Positions 1-14,300 of a DNA stretch of 64,000 bases are shown here, piece after piece. Source of the DNA: Spirodela intermedia (Eukaryota; Streptophyta; Magnoliopsida; Alismatales; Araceae); contig LR746276.1 of assembly GCA_902729315.2 (NCBI GenBank), forward strand, positions 1,660,669 through 1,724,668, in the 5' to 3' direction. The notes under the pieces were generated by a model. That model did no database searches. It was not told where the DNA came from and saw nothing but the letters and a program-made list of their open reading frames with translations. A program made the translations under genes and the position numbers. Numbering within the stretch: position 1 is the first letter of the stretch; each line of letters begins with the position of its first letter.

Positions 1-990
1 CTGATGCAAAATATCAATACAAATTAGTGTAAACATTGGCATTTTTTAATAATCAAAATAAAATGTATTTAGTCCTTCGTTCTCAAATTAAAGTACCCAA
101 AATCTTATTTTCGATTTTTTTTCTTTACCAATGAAGTGATTAATTTGAAATCTCTTGGAATAGTGACCTTTTCACTATGATATTAGTAATTTGATGCCAA
201 AAATACCAAAATATTTGGAATATTTAAAACTAATGGCAACACTTTTGGTTCCGTTAATATATAAAATGGCTTTCACACTAGTTTGATTTTTATGATTTTC
301 CATGATAAAATTATGAAATGATTTTTTAATTTAATTATACATTTTTGCATTAAAAGAAGTTGATTTAGCCAACATACAAGTAGTTTTAAGTTTTTCCTGA
401 TGATATGGAAAAATCATTAATTAAAATTTTAAACCAGCCAAAGTTAGTTTATATTTTTATGAATGTTTTTTGTTAAATTTTTTTCCAATTTTTAGTGACA
501 TTAAGAAGTCCAAAAAAAATGATAATGTTTCTAATATATTTTAAATTACAAAAAAAAATATTCGAGAATAATTTAGCTTTTTCATGGATTTTTTTTAGAA
601 TTATTAACATAGTAATTTATGTAATTATGCTAATAAAAAATAATTAAGTGAGGAGAAATACTCCAAATAATTTTCTATTTGAGGTATATAATTTCGTTTA
701 CTATTTTGACTTACCATAAAATAAAACATATTTTTTAAAAAAAATGCTTTCAGAAATTTAATCATGTTAAAGTTTTGAATATCGCTTTAGTGATGTGAAA
801 ACGTTGAAATTTCATAAACCCAATTATTTGGAGAACCCTTTAATTAAAGTTGCAAAATTTTTATTTGAAAGTAACATTAGTTACTTGTGAAATAAAGTTC
901 TATCCTCAGTAAGGGAAAAAACTAGGGACTAAAATAAAATGGAGAGGCCTCTAGTTAACGCTATGAGAGCCCTTCCATGCAAGAAATTGC
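1..990. other. AT-rich intergenic DNA, no gene seen
   Basis: Strongly AT-rich with many homopolymer A/T runs and stop codons in all frames. I see no coding, RNA or repeat signature that I can name. Confidence 0.6.
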
Positions 991-1540
991 ATGGAAGAAA
1001 AAGTCGTCCTGAAACCAATCTTCTGTGCAAGAAATGCGGAAGAACAGATGCATAGTCTCTCCTCCCTCATATACTGCTCTCCTTTTCTCACTTCGGAACC
1101 ACTCCCACCATTTTTTAGAGGCCTTCGGGCTGTGGATATTGATGCTATGATTACCGAATTTATCTATTTTCGATCTTTACCCACTTTTGGACTTTACATT
1201 CTAAGATGGGCATGCCTATATTGTTTTTTTAAGCAATTTTAAACCCTCATGGGCCGGTTATTGATCCCTCTATCTCAAATGTCACATTTGCAAACAGAAG
1301 GTCAGTATCGAAGCAGCCATGATGTCAGCAAGGTGCATGAACATCGGCTTGTTATTAAGAGTTGGCATTTTCGTCGGCCCAAGGGTAATGCAATGAGTCC
1401 GTCACTTGCCCTCTTCTCATGCATGGATCGAGAGCTGGTCAACGTTATTCCGACGTAAGATAACAACCCTTACACCAGTAAGGAAAGTTCTAGAGAACAA
1501 ATTATTATGATGTTCTTCTCTTAAGAATTAGTGCTCTTAA
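991..1540. other. Mixed-composition stretch, no supported gene
   Basis: Two short open frames (83 and 69 codons) lie here, but neither shows a recognisable domain, codon bias like the real genes of this window, or splice-compatible neighbours. I treat them as chance frames at the edge of the first GC-rich island. Confidence 0.4.
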
Positions 1541-2960
1541 TTATTCCCACCTGTCTTCACAATCCCACGAGACCATTCGCATACCAGTCTCGCATTGGGT
1601 AATCGAATAACGTTGACGTGGAGTCAACTCCTGTGCTGACTGTGGCAAAACCCTAAAAGCAGACCGCCATTTCAGAGGAGATTCTTGTATTGTTCCCTGT
1701 TGAACGATAGCAAAGCAAGCATCTGAATATGTAGATGATCCTGATTTATTCGTTGTAAGCGGTTTTGAATTGGATTCCCCGTCAGCCATGGTACTTATTC
1801 AGGCCATTAAGAAGGTATGCCTTCGGCCACTGCGGTTTTGGCCTTCGGGTTCTTGGCAGCGAGAGCCAGAGTTTAATGGCCAAATATCATAGTAGACCGG
1901 GAGAAATAAGTGACCATTTGTGGGGTGAACCAGCTGGGCACACGGCCCATCAGCTGACCTACTCGCCCTCGTCCTTCTTTACTGTAACGAGAACCCGGTG
2001 ATGATGTCATGCAAATAGACGGTGCCGGTAATGAAGTAAAATCCCAGAAATTACCACAGTAACCGTCGTCTCGATGCCGTCCGGCGACGGGATGGACGGG
2101 GACGGCAGAACACTCGGCGCGGAATCTATCCAGGCTTCGCCGCAGAATGGTAAATAGATCGGAAAGGGTCCCCACCCCGCAGCGGAAGCCCAGGCCAAGC
2201 CATCAAGACCCAGAGGAGAAAACGTGAAGGACGATAAAGCTTCCGTCCACGGAGAAAACTTGGCACAGATGGCAGCAATGGAGACCTCTGCAGTGGAAGA
2301 GATGATTTCCCGGGAGAAGAAAGCGACCCGAACGCTGCCCTCTTGTGGGAGAAAATGGAAGAATGGATGGATGCCCCACCTCTCTTTCCTCGTGTCATCA
2401 TCAAGTACTCTTCCATCTCTCTCTCTCTCTCTCTCGCTAACAATTAAGAACGGCAGCCGCAGCTGTAGGACAGGCAGCGGTTTCCGGCAGCGGGGAAGCA
2501 ACGCTCGGTGGGCTGGCGGAGGAGATTAATGCAAGGACAAGCAGCGGATGAAACGTGGACGGCTGCAGGTCGCCCGGAGGAGACGCTGAGCCTGCGCGGA
2601 CGGCCCTCGCCGTGCAGAGACCCGCGAGGGGATGGTGACTCCGCCCACCGTTCTTTATGTGAGGACAAAGAGGGAGTTGTGCGTCTCCAGAGGCTGCCGC
2701 TCCGGCGGGGAGGACTGGACACCTTGCCGGCGCAGCAGTTGAATGTCGGTTTCTGATGATGGATGGTAAGACTTGGGGAGGGGCTTGACCAAATGAAACA
2801 GGCCACCTCAAGTTGGCTCTGCCCACGGGGCTCCTTCATATCCTCTTCTTTTCTTTCCTTCTATCTTCGATTTATTGCGTTCACCCTCCACTTGTTAAGC
2901 CACAACTTGTCGTTGATAACTCAACCACAATTATTGCACCACTATTTGATATCATAATCA
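1541..2960. other. GC-rich degenerate island I (diverged copy of island II)
   Basis: A GC-rich island with overlapping short frames on both strands and no long intact one. The part around 2,224-2,380 aligns by eye with 7,165-7,345 in island II. In the plus frame the two read MAAMETSAVEEMISREKK and MAAIDISAVEEIIVRKKK, and most base differences fall at third codon positions, suggesting the common ancestor was coding in this frame. Its end (about 2,830-2,955) resembles 14,425-14,575 in island III. I do not recognise the protein. It may be a gene remnant, an exon of an unrecognised gene, or a transposon piece. Confidence 0.4.
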
Positions 2961-5830
2961 AGAATTATTCGGTTTAAAAGTCATTTTTGTGTTCTAATTT
3001 CAGGTCACTTTGATCATCTTGAATAAGAATAATCCTATAAATAAGGTGTATGGGTCTTTAATCTTCCAAAATTATTACTAGTTTTTGGCATTGTAATTTT
3101 ATATACTTGTTTTTTTCTTTTCCTCTTTGATTTATTACATCATAGCATATAATTTTAGTAAAAACTATTAGGATTCAAAAATATTTTTCATGTTTCCTTA
3201 AAGTTAGGCCCTTGTGATCGTTTGATGGCAAGTAAGCATTTTTATGTTAATCTTCAAATGTTAAGCTTTAATTATGTTTTAGTCCAATTACATTGCCTCA
3301 AAAAAGGATGAATGTGCCTAGAATGCTCCAAATGCATTTGTTTAGATTTCACTGTTATTTAAAATGATGGAAAACAACTCAAGATGCTCAGCATAAATTT
3401 TTCTACCAATTAATTATATTGTTTGGTTTTTTTTCTTATTGAAACTACTTTATAAAAAGGTATTTTTAAGTATCTTTATGCCCTCCAAAATGAATGTGGT
3501 AATAAAAGAAATTCCAAAGCATGTAATTAAAATAAATTATATAAGAGTGCATGTATGCGTGTACGAGTTTATAAATCTACATTGGATAAAGAAGTATATT
3601 TGCTCTCTATTTAAGATAAAGTTTATGTGGCATATTGACCCTTGGAAGAAGTAGATGCCAATGACTACTATCATTATATTGAAATTCTATTATTAAATGA
3701 TGCTTTGGAACTAGAACATAAAATTTTCCACTCTCTCTAGTCTACTCATGCCTAGATGGTTTTGAAGAGTCTATTGTGGCAGGTGATGGTAGGAAGTCAA
3801 GGTTCAAGGCTGTGAGGATTGTTATACTTGCTATGTTATTCATTAGTGACTTCTTTGATCATCATCAATAATTGAGAGTTTAAGTTCCCTTCTCATCCAT
3901 CTTAAATCCTCAAATTAGATAATTGAAGAAGTATGATAAATTAAACTCATTATTTTTATTATATTATTTTAACTATTTCCTTGTCTAATAGATGTAGTAA
4001 TATACTTAAAATTCAGAACGATAAACATATTCTCTCTCTTTTTTTACTTAAATTCAAGTTATTTTCAAGGATCTGTCAAGTGCTCAATCTAATCCCAATT
4101 TGGATAGGATGGAGCATATGAATGCATGATATATATTCATTAGTAGGCTATGTTGTTGTGGCTAATGTGGTTGCCAAATCTACCCCCCAAAAGGGTGTGT
4201 ATGTCTTTTGACTCTTTTGCAAAGATTTATATATAGATATATGTATATGTTGCCATATTTAACTTAGATGAATATCATATCCTTACTTTCAAACATGTTA
4301 TTAAGGTTAAATATTTTTCATTAGAATCTACACATTTAAGCTACAAACCAATTATAACTATTTCAACATTGAACATTTCAAGTACAAACTTAAAAGAAAT
4401 GGAGATTTGTTATTTGTCTTCATCCAATATTGCCTATATTCATGTGGCAAGCTTGTTCCACACCAATTACATAATGAGTTGAATTAGTGTAATAAAATAC
4501 AAGTAGCCTTGGCACATTGACTATCTTAGAGAACTAGCTTTGACACGTTAATTGGTAAAATCAAATTTCTTTGAATTGTTGTTGATTTTCATTATTTTTT
4601 CCTGATTTTTTTGCTTCTTGATATAATCTTCCCCTGCTGCAAAAAGGGAATTAAGGCTTCCTCCCTTCTCTTTCACTCTCTCATCCACTTGTAAGAGAAT
4701 TTCAATGCACATGATGATTTCACAACTCCCAACCTCACCCATCATTGTTGGGTTCCATCTATCTATTCATTCACCTGTGCTTTTAAGGTGGTATAAGGAT
4801 AGGGTTGCAGCTTGCCATTTGCAATAATCTTTTCTTCCAATCTTTTACTGATCTTAGATATGTAGATAAAGTTCTTTACTTTGCAACTCCTTTATCCTAC
4901 AAACTTAACCAATTATGAGAATAATACGTGCAATAAATAGAAAAAAATCCACGAAAATTTTATGAGTTTTGTTTGAATGAAAGTAGTATGGACAATGAAT
5001 ATTTAAAAAATGTTCAATCATCTTCTATCAAAATATATTATGAATAGGATGAAAAAATATTATAATAATTTTGTTAGTTCTAGGAAAAAATAGTCATATT
5101 TTTCAATTCTCAAGTCCAATCAATCCATCAATATCAATAATCAAATTATTACTACAGTTTCACATCTCGAAGAAGAACCAGAGTTTTGTAATTAAAATAA
5201 ATCAGCCTGAATTATTTATTCTCAAGTGAGTTTTAATATGGTATTTCAATTATTTAATGTGATCACATGATTCCATGTTTCCTCCTTTGTTATCTTCACC
5301 CACTTTATGGTCTACAAGAGAAATCCTAAAAAGTAAAGAATGCATTTTTGAGGGCATTATGAAATAAATTTACATTAAATTATAAGCTTACTTCACTCCT
5401 TGACCTTATTATAACTCATATGGCTCATTTTTCAAAGATAATACTAAAGTTTTATTGTATACTTTATTTGGTTACTAATATTTATTCTTCCTACGCAAAG
5501 TCAACAAGAACTTAGTTATATAAGTAATATAACATGTAGTAATTATGAAATCAAATCATATACTCTTGGATTCTGATTTTTGCATTTTTACACTTTATAT
5601 TTGCTAGAATTGGGCATTAAATGCAAGCCTCCACGCAAAATATCTCCTCATCTACTCTGCAAATTACAACATTAGTTGGGTTGAACTGTTCCCTCCTTAG
5701 TTAGGTTCGTGATTTCGTAAGCGATGTTCTTGTCAGTTCGACGTTCAGTAGTACAAAACTTAAGAAAACATGTTCCTTCGTGTCTATTTCTGTCCATTAT
5801 TTGATCGTATTTGAGTAGCTAGATGTATTG
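2961..5830. other. AT-rich intergenic DNA, no gene seen
   Basis: About 2.9 kb of AT-rich sequence with short frames only. No transposon domain, tRNA or tandem repeat was recognised. Confidence 0.5.
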
Positions 5831-7754
5831 CCAATACTCAGAATTGTTCGTTGACATAGTCATCGGCGTATCGATTTGTGCAGCCCCTTTCGAAGCCAAG
5901 CAATGGTGCAGTCCGGGCGCGCTCACCAACTCCCTCTTCGTCTCCAACTGGCCGCCGGGAAGCACATAGCGCCGTCGCTGGCGACGGCAGACCGCAGGAA
6001 GGGCTTCTCCGGCGGGAGCCGGTGATGGGGACTTCCGGCAAGTCCGCTTGCGCCTGCTGGAGAAAAGACCACGACCTCCGATCCTTAATGGTCAAACTTT
6101 TTGAGCGTCAAACTTGTGGACTCCTACGTTTTACTGTTGTTCTGGAAGTCAGTTGGTCGCTTCCATTGGGAGATTCCCGGCCGGAAAGCCAAACCCCAGG
6201 AGATCCCTTTGGTGGTGCTCGGAGCCGCCGGCGGAGCACTCCTTAGGAAGACGGAGGCTTGTGGTTTTCCGACCCCCCCAGTTCGCATCTTTAAGCCCTT
6301 ATTAATGCGGGCAGGGGAGGGGGTGAGGGGAGGGCATCCTCGTCCACTTTGAACCTTTTCTTTAATCAGCTCTCGCCTGCGTGTGCAGGCCCCCACAACG
6401 CCGTCCATCGTCTTCCTCCTACCGCTCTGAAGAGGGCGTCGTCTCTGGGCCAAGAATCAGCGCAGACGCCGAGTGCACTGCTCCTTTGCAGGGCACGCCG
6501 GGGATCGCTTTCGAGCTCGCCTGCCTGTGCAGGAAGGAAGGGAGGAGAAGAAAAAGTGAACATTAAAGAAGAGGAAAGAAAAGAGAGAAGGCCATTCCTT
6601 GGTTTATCGTGAGGACGATGCTTACTGAACCGTTTGCAGGAAGATGGGTCCCCTAGGCTGGCTCTTTGTGTAGCTCTTTCTACCCCCCATCAGATGAACT
6701 GCCCTTTGACATCCCTTCTTTGACGATGTCAGTCGTACGAATCTGAAGATTACAGCAGCCCGCAGCTCGGAAAGGCTAGAATACAGGCGACTGGCCTGCC
6801 GCTCTTTAGCTCTGCGGCTCACCATTCTATGTTGCTGCTCTCCACCTTCGGGATAAATTAAATCCGAATCCTTCGCTCGCAGAAAAATCCTAAAAATTAT
6901 GACTGGGTCGCCGTGGTGATCGTTATCATGTCCTCCGTGAAAAGAACTGCCTTGGCCGACGGAGTCCTCTGCATGGAATCTGTCCATATTTCTCCGCCGC
7001 TGACACTCAAACCCCAGAAATCAGTGAGTACAGTTTCTCTCAGAGAGTGTATGGGTGACCGAGTGGGGAAACGAGGAAGAAAGAGTCCCCGACTACGAAA
7101 ACACTAGACAACGCCGTCGTCCGAAGGGGTTTATGATAACCAGAAACTCTCAGAAGGGACTGGCAAAAGAATGAAGCTTCCTTTCCCGTGCCTCCCCTCT
7201 ATCCTCCGTGGCGAAAGCTTGGGACTAATGGCAGCAATTGACATCTCCGCCGTGGAAGAAATAATTGTCCGGAAGAAGAAGAAGAAGAAGAAAAAAACGA
7301 CCCCTATTGAGGGAGAAAAAGTATGGAAGGAGGCGGATGAGATCGAAGTACGTGCAGCACCGTTCGCTCTCGCTCCTCCCCCTCCCCACCTCCCGATAAA
7401 ATCAGTTCCGGTGAAAACTGCGGAATGAGACCCAAAGCTGCTGGTGGAGCCGCAGTTACCGGCAGAGAAAGATGTTCATTCGGTGGTCCGGTGGGTGGGG
7501 ACACCGCCAGAAGAAACAAATGCGACGACAACCATTGAAAGAGCCAGGTGCTACGGGGCCCCGGTAGAGACTCTGCATGAAGCAACGCGGCGTGGGTCTC
7601 TCTCCACGGGCAGCTCCACCCGCAAAGTAAGAACAACCTGGAAGTCGTGCCTCCGGAGGCCGTGAGAAGAACTGAAATGTTGGGTTCCTACTCCGATGAA
7701 CGCAACACCCTGGGAGTAGCCTTCACCATGAGCGGTGTGTATACGTGAGTGAAC

Positions 7755-7806
<52 letters not shown>

Positions 7807-7990
7807 TGAGGAGACAGGGAGACTCTCCTCAGGTGGGATCTTCCTTCTCTCTTTCCTTCCTCCTGCAACCCAACCGTAAAATAAAATCCGCCCTGCCACT
7901 CCACCATAACAATGGTCACGATGGAAAAAATAAGTTATCTGATATTCCCATGTCGATCAATATGAGTGAATCCGAGTTTCTAGAGATATA
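5831..7990. other. GC-rich degenerate island II
   Basis: GC-rich, with short frames on both strands and no intact gene. The part at 6,225-6,615 is a diverged copy of 12,180-12,530 (shared CCCCCC block, CTTTAAGCC-type element, GAAGAGGGCATC/GTC and CAGACGCCGAGT motifs). The part at 7,165-7,345 is a diverged copy of 2,224-2,380 in island I. A run of AAG codons (about 7,271-7,300) looks like slippage expansion relative to island I. At 7,754-7,806 there is a compound (GT)n-(GA)n microsatellite. Together with islands I and III this looks like an old duplicated locus now decayed. Confidence 0.4.
7754..7806. repeat. Compound (GT)n-(GA)n microsatellite
   Basis: An uninterrupted GT run passes directly into a GA run. 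Simple sequence repeat, expected to be length-polymorphic. Confidence 0.9.
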
Positions 7991-10440
7991 ATAATCCACT
8001 ATCGGAGCTGATTACGACCATGCTTGCTTTAGTCACATATCTTGCATCATAATTAAAGACGGTACATTTTCGGACGCTATTTTTATTTTTACTTTTTTTT
8101 GGGGGGGAGGGGGGGGGGAAAAGAAACCCCTTGAATGAAGGCATTGGTCAAAGTGCCCATCTTACTTGACAATGAAGTGGGTCATTCGAATGGTTGGCAA
8201 TAGTTTAAAGATGGGTCAGGAGCCACAACGGTGGCCATGGCCGCCCTCTTTGACCGCCATCAATAGACGAGCCTCAGACACCCCCTTCAACTGGCGCGTG
8301 GACTTGTCGAACACGTTGGCACCCGTGACTGACCGCCCTGGTCCCCCATCCTCTCCGGGACAGACTCTCACGTCAGAAGCCATTTAATTATCACCGTGGA
8401 TCTACGGAGAAGGTCATTCTTGGAGAACGGTCCGTCCGAAAAAAAAGATAATTCTATGGCGAACCTTATTGCGCGTGATTTCTCCCGAATCGACGCCTTT
8501 CGTTGCTTGTAATTAAAGGTTGATCTTTACAATGAGTTCCCGCTTCTGAAACCAATTGGTGACATCTGGTGATAGGTAGATTGATGAGAGAGAGAGAGAG
8601 AGATGTAAGCTGGTGAATAAGACGAAAAGAGAGTAGTTAAGAAGCAACGACCAGTGCACCTTGCGGTTCCATAGATCTCAAAGAAATCTATCCATGTAGA
8701 TATCTTAACATCAGAATAACATCAAGCTTTAAATCATATTTTCTCTATCACTCATAAAAAATGAATTAAAACTTCTGCTCCATGGCGCAAGTTTGAGATT
8801 TATCATCAGGTAAAGAAAATCGTGTCTGACCACGCGTTATTTGAGTAAATCAACAAATAAATCGTATGTTTAAATTTTTTTATGACCCATTATTGATCCT
8901 CACTTCTCATATATAGCTAATTGCACGAACTACGAGTCGTGGATTTATTTGTTACAAGAAAAATAAACTTATCAGCGTTCAAAAGTTGTCAAAGGTGTTG
9001 ACGGAATATTGAGACAGATTTATCAATGATTGAGATTTTTTTATATATTTTCCTAAATATTTACACGGCAAGGGGTTTATACGAAATTTTTGCACAAAAT
9101 TTGTACATATTGATCCAAAACTGCACAAATGATAGTTTATGATAGTCTTCTAAATTTCACGTTGAATCCAACAGCCTGACCAAAGTAATCATAAGAATGA
9201 ATTAGTTTATCTTAAAAAAAAATGGTAACGGCTAGGTCCAAATAACAATTTATAGGTGGACATGAGAGAGAGAGATTGTATTGGAATTTGCCCTCATGAA
9301 AATCCTTACACCTAGTAAATTCTTTTTCCCAATAAAAAAAACGTAAAATAAAATTTTGACTTAATTCAAAATCTAAGGTGAACCATATGGTTTGACTATT
9401 TTCCATTAAATTATTAAAGAAATTTTCATCCTCAAATTTTTCACATGAATCAATATGACCAACTTATTATCTAAATCAGAGTGGGTATAAAGTTGACCCT
9501 TGACTTTTGAGAGAGGAAGGCCTGGGCAAGGGTTGGATTTCAATCGAGGTGATTCCTTATGAGCACGATTGAGAGAATTCATATCATCTCCGGGCATCCT
9601 CTAGTACCCTAAATCTCAATTAAAGCAAAGTTTTGCATTGAAATTTTGAAACATTGCTACTATACAATAGGAAAGCGAGTTTATCATCAAATTTCAATAT
9701 TTGTTATTATTTTCTCGATCGAAGCAGTTATAAGCCTGACCTCATTTATAGAGTGCACTACTTTTAAGCTTCACAATTTTTATCATTAACTTTACAAATA
9801 AATTATGAGACGAGAATCTCAAATACATCATGTTCAAGTTGAAGACCTTGTTAGGGAAGATGACCATCATACCAACATCATGTCTCATGCTATCACCCTC
9901 CCAAGTTTCAATGACAGTGCGCATACCTAGACTAACCCAAGGATACACAAGCTGGGGAAATATGTCTAGGAAATATTGGGAAGGACAGAGGGGAGTGGAA
10001 AACAAATGGGTAAGAGTGGACAGTGGAAGATGTATTAAGTGGCACGTTCTTCCCATTCTGCTCCTCCCCCACCATTGTCTACTCTTCGGACGTGTTCTTG
10101 CCCTTTGCTTGCGTGTTTTTTACGTTAATTGCCGTCAAAGGTCTCGTTAGATAGGATTCTTATTCTTCTTTCACCGTAGTAACGTATGAAAATATTATCT
10201 TCGACTGCAGCATCATTTCGCATTATTTTTAATCGCAAAGCATTTAACTTGGCACCTCCTTGTAAATGTAGATGATTAGGTGATCCAACCACATTTTTTG
10301 GACTGTTTTGGTATTGTTGGCAAACCAGATTCGCAGTTTTCCTTGAAAACTTGCAGAATTTCAACGGGTTTAGCCTAATCTGATTTCGGCAAGGTTTTTA
10401 AAAAGCTTCGAATCGAATATCTGGACTCCTAAGAGATCTA
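7991..10440. other. Intergenic DNA with a poly-T/poly-G tract, no gene seen
   Basis: Mostly AT-rich. A GC-richer patch at 8,150-8,530 and a T8 run followed by an almost pure G tract (8,101-8,118) stand out. The overlapping plus and minus frames near 9,740-10,150 show no recognisable domain and no coding-type base composition. Confidence 0.45.
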
Positions 10441-11100
10441 GTTGATGGAAGGGATGTCGGTTTCTCTAGGGTAAGAGTTATTGTCATCTACAGGCAAAGA
10501 ACAAGACTTTCGGACGCGGGATATGCTAAAGATTCGACTCGACGTGTTCGCAACGCTGGGCAGATTGGACCCAAAACTTGCCCGATTTTTCTCGAATATT
10601 CTGATAAGGAGGAGAGTAGAGTAGCTTATTCTGCAGGGGTATCAATCAATAGGTCAGGTAAGGCAGAGGTCATGCCCATATTTATTTGCGCCGTCTCATA
10701 ATCACTCTATCGCCACTCTCTCTCTCTCTCTCTCTCTCCCTCTCTGTATCTCGGTTGGTAGATGGCCGAGCTAGGCGTTAGGTTTTATGGTTTTATAAGA
10801 GTGTAGTTCGTAGTTTATTAAACATGCCTTCTCCGAGACGCTCAGGCTTAACTCTGAAAGTTTTCTTCATTAATGGACTTCAAGTCCTTAAAAATAAACA
10901 AAAAGTTCGATGGGACCAAGAAAACTAATGATTTTGGAATCATCAAAATGTCTGCGTATATCAGAGAGCACCTTTATCTTCTATGCGCGGTAGATGACAT
11001 GTCGTTTTACTACCTTTGTGTAAACAATTCGCTTCAACAGCGGCATTTTGGCAAGGACATTGTGCCTCTCGGTTCCTCTTGTTTCGGTAAATGACCACGT
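10441..11100 (+). other. Possible remnant of a Copia-type gag N-terminus
   Basis: The 73-codon frame from 10,873 contains KFDGT followed about ten residues later by IKMSAY. This resembles the KFDG-N-(F/Y)..W..KM pattern at the start of many plant Ty1/Copia gag polyproteins. The key tryptophan is absent and the frame stops soon after, so this is at most a fragment. The upstream part (10,441-10,870) has no recognisable feature except a CT microsatellite at about 10,718-10,745. Confidence 0.25.
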
Positions 11101-11114
11101 GACGTATAGAACCT

Positions 11115-11116
<2 letters not shown>

Positions 11117-11147
<31 letters not shown>

Positions 11148-11250
11148 TCTCTATCTATTTATCTATTTATCTATCTGTCTATATATCTATCTATCTATCT
11201 TATGTCTATGTCTGTCTCTGTCTCTTTCTCGATCTCTCTCTCTCTGTCTT
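11117..11250. repeat. (CT)n / (CTAT)n compound microsatellite
   Basis: CT dinucleotides pass into CTAT and CTGT tetranucleotide variants over more than 100 bp. The open frame across it reads only Ser-Leu and Ile-Tyr-Leu-Ser repeats and is not a gene. Confidence 0.85.
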
Positions 11251-11399
11251 TCATGTCCTGGCGAGAATTCACAAGCTGACCCATTGCCGTTGGGTCCCTT
11301 CCTTCATTGCAACCACCTATCGGGCTCTACCCGTGCGTTGAGAAGAGGGAAGAAGAAGCCGTGTCTTTGACCTTTTAAGCATTGAAGGTATAATTCTGT

Positions 11400-14300
11400 C
11401 GCGGATCAGAAGCCTAGGACCTCGATTCTGATGGTAGTGGAGATGAGACCTCCGTTCTCCCGTTGAAGTCTAAGAAGCTTTCCATCCATCTCACCATCTC
11501 ATTCAACTATTCTTCGCCCGATTCCCGGCACCATCCGGGGGCGGCGGCGGCGGCGGCCTGTGGACTCCTACAGGAAGACCTCGTGAACGTCTCCGTCTCC
11601 TTCTGGTCGACGGCAGGCGCACATGGCGCCCATATCGCCGGCGACCCAGCGCGGGCCAGGCGGCTCCCCAGCGCCGCCCCTTCCCGGCGGCGACCCAGTT
11701 GGCGATATTGACCTCTGTTGCACCCCCCTCCTCATGGTAGATGGGTCGCAGCCTCACAAATGTGTCGTCGGAGGACAAACGGGCCACGACGATAGCATCC
11801 CAAAACGGTACTGCCCCCGGGGTCAACTTTTGAATCGTCAATACAATTATTATTATTATTGTATTATACAAGAAAATGTGGAGTTACTCGTTGTTCAAGG
11901 GTTTTACCAATGGTTACAAACGCATTAAGCACCAATACCATCACCATTATCGTAAAGAAAAAGTCAAAATTAAGTGGACGGATTGAAATATTTTATGGAT
12001 ATCCATGGTCTCCTCACGGTGACGAATGTTTAGGACTGGGAAATAATCGACGGAGAAATTACATGGTCTGCTCATTATTCCAGGATTATTCTGGAAACAA
12101 AGCATAAAAAACACATTAAATATCTATGTATATTATTAACATCATTATTGATGGCCACGAGATGGGGTCACGATCCACAAGTCCAACAGCTCGAAGGAAG
12201 GAGGATCCCAGCTTTTCAAACCCCCCATACATCGAACCTTTAATTTAAGCCATTGGTGGTAGTGTGGAGAGGGGGCGTGGCCGGCAGGGCATTCTTCACC
12301 TTCTTTAGCCCTTTTCTTTATTGCCCTCCTGCACCCGCCTTCTCCCTCCGCCCGAAGAGGGCATCCATCTGATGCTCACCGGAGAACCCTCACAGACGCC
12401 GAGTCTGCCGCCCTGCGGATGCTCCTTTGTTGGGCCCATCGACAAAGAAGTGGGGAGAAAGATAAAGAGAATTTTATGGAGAGAAAGAAGGCTGTCCAAA
12501 GTTCTTCCTTGATTTATAGAGATGATGATGATGAGTACACACGACTGCCCCACCGGCTACCTTGTCTCTCTAGCTTGGTAAACTCGTGAAGAGGTCGAGA
12601 GGAAAAGGAGAGGAGAGAGAGAGAGAGAGACGGGTCGGTGAAATTGACCATCAAAGATAAAAGATTGAGGAAGGAGAGGAAAGGAGAAGGGTGAGGGGTC
12701 CCTTCCCAACGTAAAGATGACTGTTCTGCCCAACTTCTCCACGAAGCTTCCCCTAGGCGTCTTTATCAACAGTATCCACCAAAACCAGGACCAGATCTCT
12801 CATCACCCTAATAATGGCGTGCACCAGGAAAGGGGAGACGAAGAGATAAACAATACCATGGATCGACTGGAAGAAGAAAAATATGGACCGGACCTTCCCC
12901 CGGGTCGAAGGAAAATGAGAGAGAGATAGAGAGTTGTCAATCTCTCGTTGGAGAGAGGAGACTGGGGCCTCCTTTCGTCACGGCTGTCCTGGTCTGGGGA
13001 TGGATGATTTCTGCAGAGAGCGAGGAAGACAGCGCAGTGGGATTAATCATGTACCCCGTAGGACGAGTCTTCGTCAGAGCTGCGCGAAGGAAAACAACAA
13101 AAAATTTCAATGCCGCGAGAGATAATCATGTCATTCCAAAACACCCCTTCCACTTCGTATAGATTCTCTCTCTCTCTCGATCTATCTATCTATCTATCTC
13201 TGGGTTTTTGACGACGTCAGAGATGCGATTCTGGCTGCAGCAAGAGCTCGAGCGACGGGAAATCAGAGGACCATCCACCTTCCCCTCCTTCCGAGGCACA
13301 TTATTCTATCTTTCTCCTCCTGCGACCGCAGGTCACATTAAAACCTGACCCTTGACCGCCATCTAGAGGTTTACTTTGGACTTCCTCTTCCCTCATTTCC
13401 CACATCCGTAGGCCTTCCTAGTGAGCTAAGACGGGGATTTACCCGGTGTGTGGGTTCGTCTGCAGTCCCTGGAGGGCTGCATGCATGCAGGCTAGGCAAG
13501 GAAAGACTGCAACTGAGGGGGATTGGTGGCCACCTTACTCAGATTCACAGCCTCTTCCCACCGGAAATACCGGAAGCCCTAGACGAGACGAATAAACGAG
13601 AGCCATTGTTCATAAATTGGATCATAATCTGGGAGAGTTTCAAAATTAGTTCAAAATATGATTTTTTTCTCAATAATCATTTTGATCGTGCCTTCTCTGC
13701 GGTCGCTTTAATGCCACAGTTTTGGGGCAAGAAACTGAAGACACCGGCGGCCGTCGTAAATGACGATCAAGCTTTCGTCTTTAATCCCTGATCTGCCCCG
13801 CATTCATCCAGATAGAGGACTCCGGAGGAAGGTACGCGTGTGCGATCCCAGTACATGCTCTCTCTCTCTCTCTCTCTCTCTCCCCACCACCCCCTTCCTA
13901 CCTCCTTCCCTCCCTCTCTCCCTACCCACCCGATGATTTCAGGGAATAACATGGGGAATCTACGATTTTACAACTACCATACTCACAAGCGGCCAATTCC
14001 ACGATTACATCCCCTTCAATAGATCTCCAAAACGACGTGGCCTCCCACTGGAGTCTGCAGACGACGCTCACCTTTTTCTTCTCTCCCCCGTTTCCTTCCG
14101 CATCCCCCGGCCCCCCCAACGCACGCAACAATCTTAATGCGAGAACAAGCAAAGTAAGACCTCTCCCTTCATGAGTTTGTACAACCCATAATCCATGGCA
14201 CTTAAAATTCGCTCGATCCATAGATCGGAATCGACATTAGCCGATCAACTGCTCGAACCCGATTCCTTCCCCAGTCGGATCTGATTTGGTCGAACGCCTG

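Noticed and set aside
11503-11871. Possible auxin response factor (ARF) remnant on the minus strand (DDTFVRLRPI, then KETETFTRSSC)
   Set aside because: The likeness to the ARF DNA-binding domain needs frame jumps and the invariant neighbouring motifs are absent, so it is too weak to claim.
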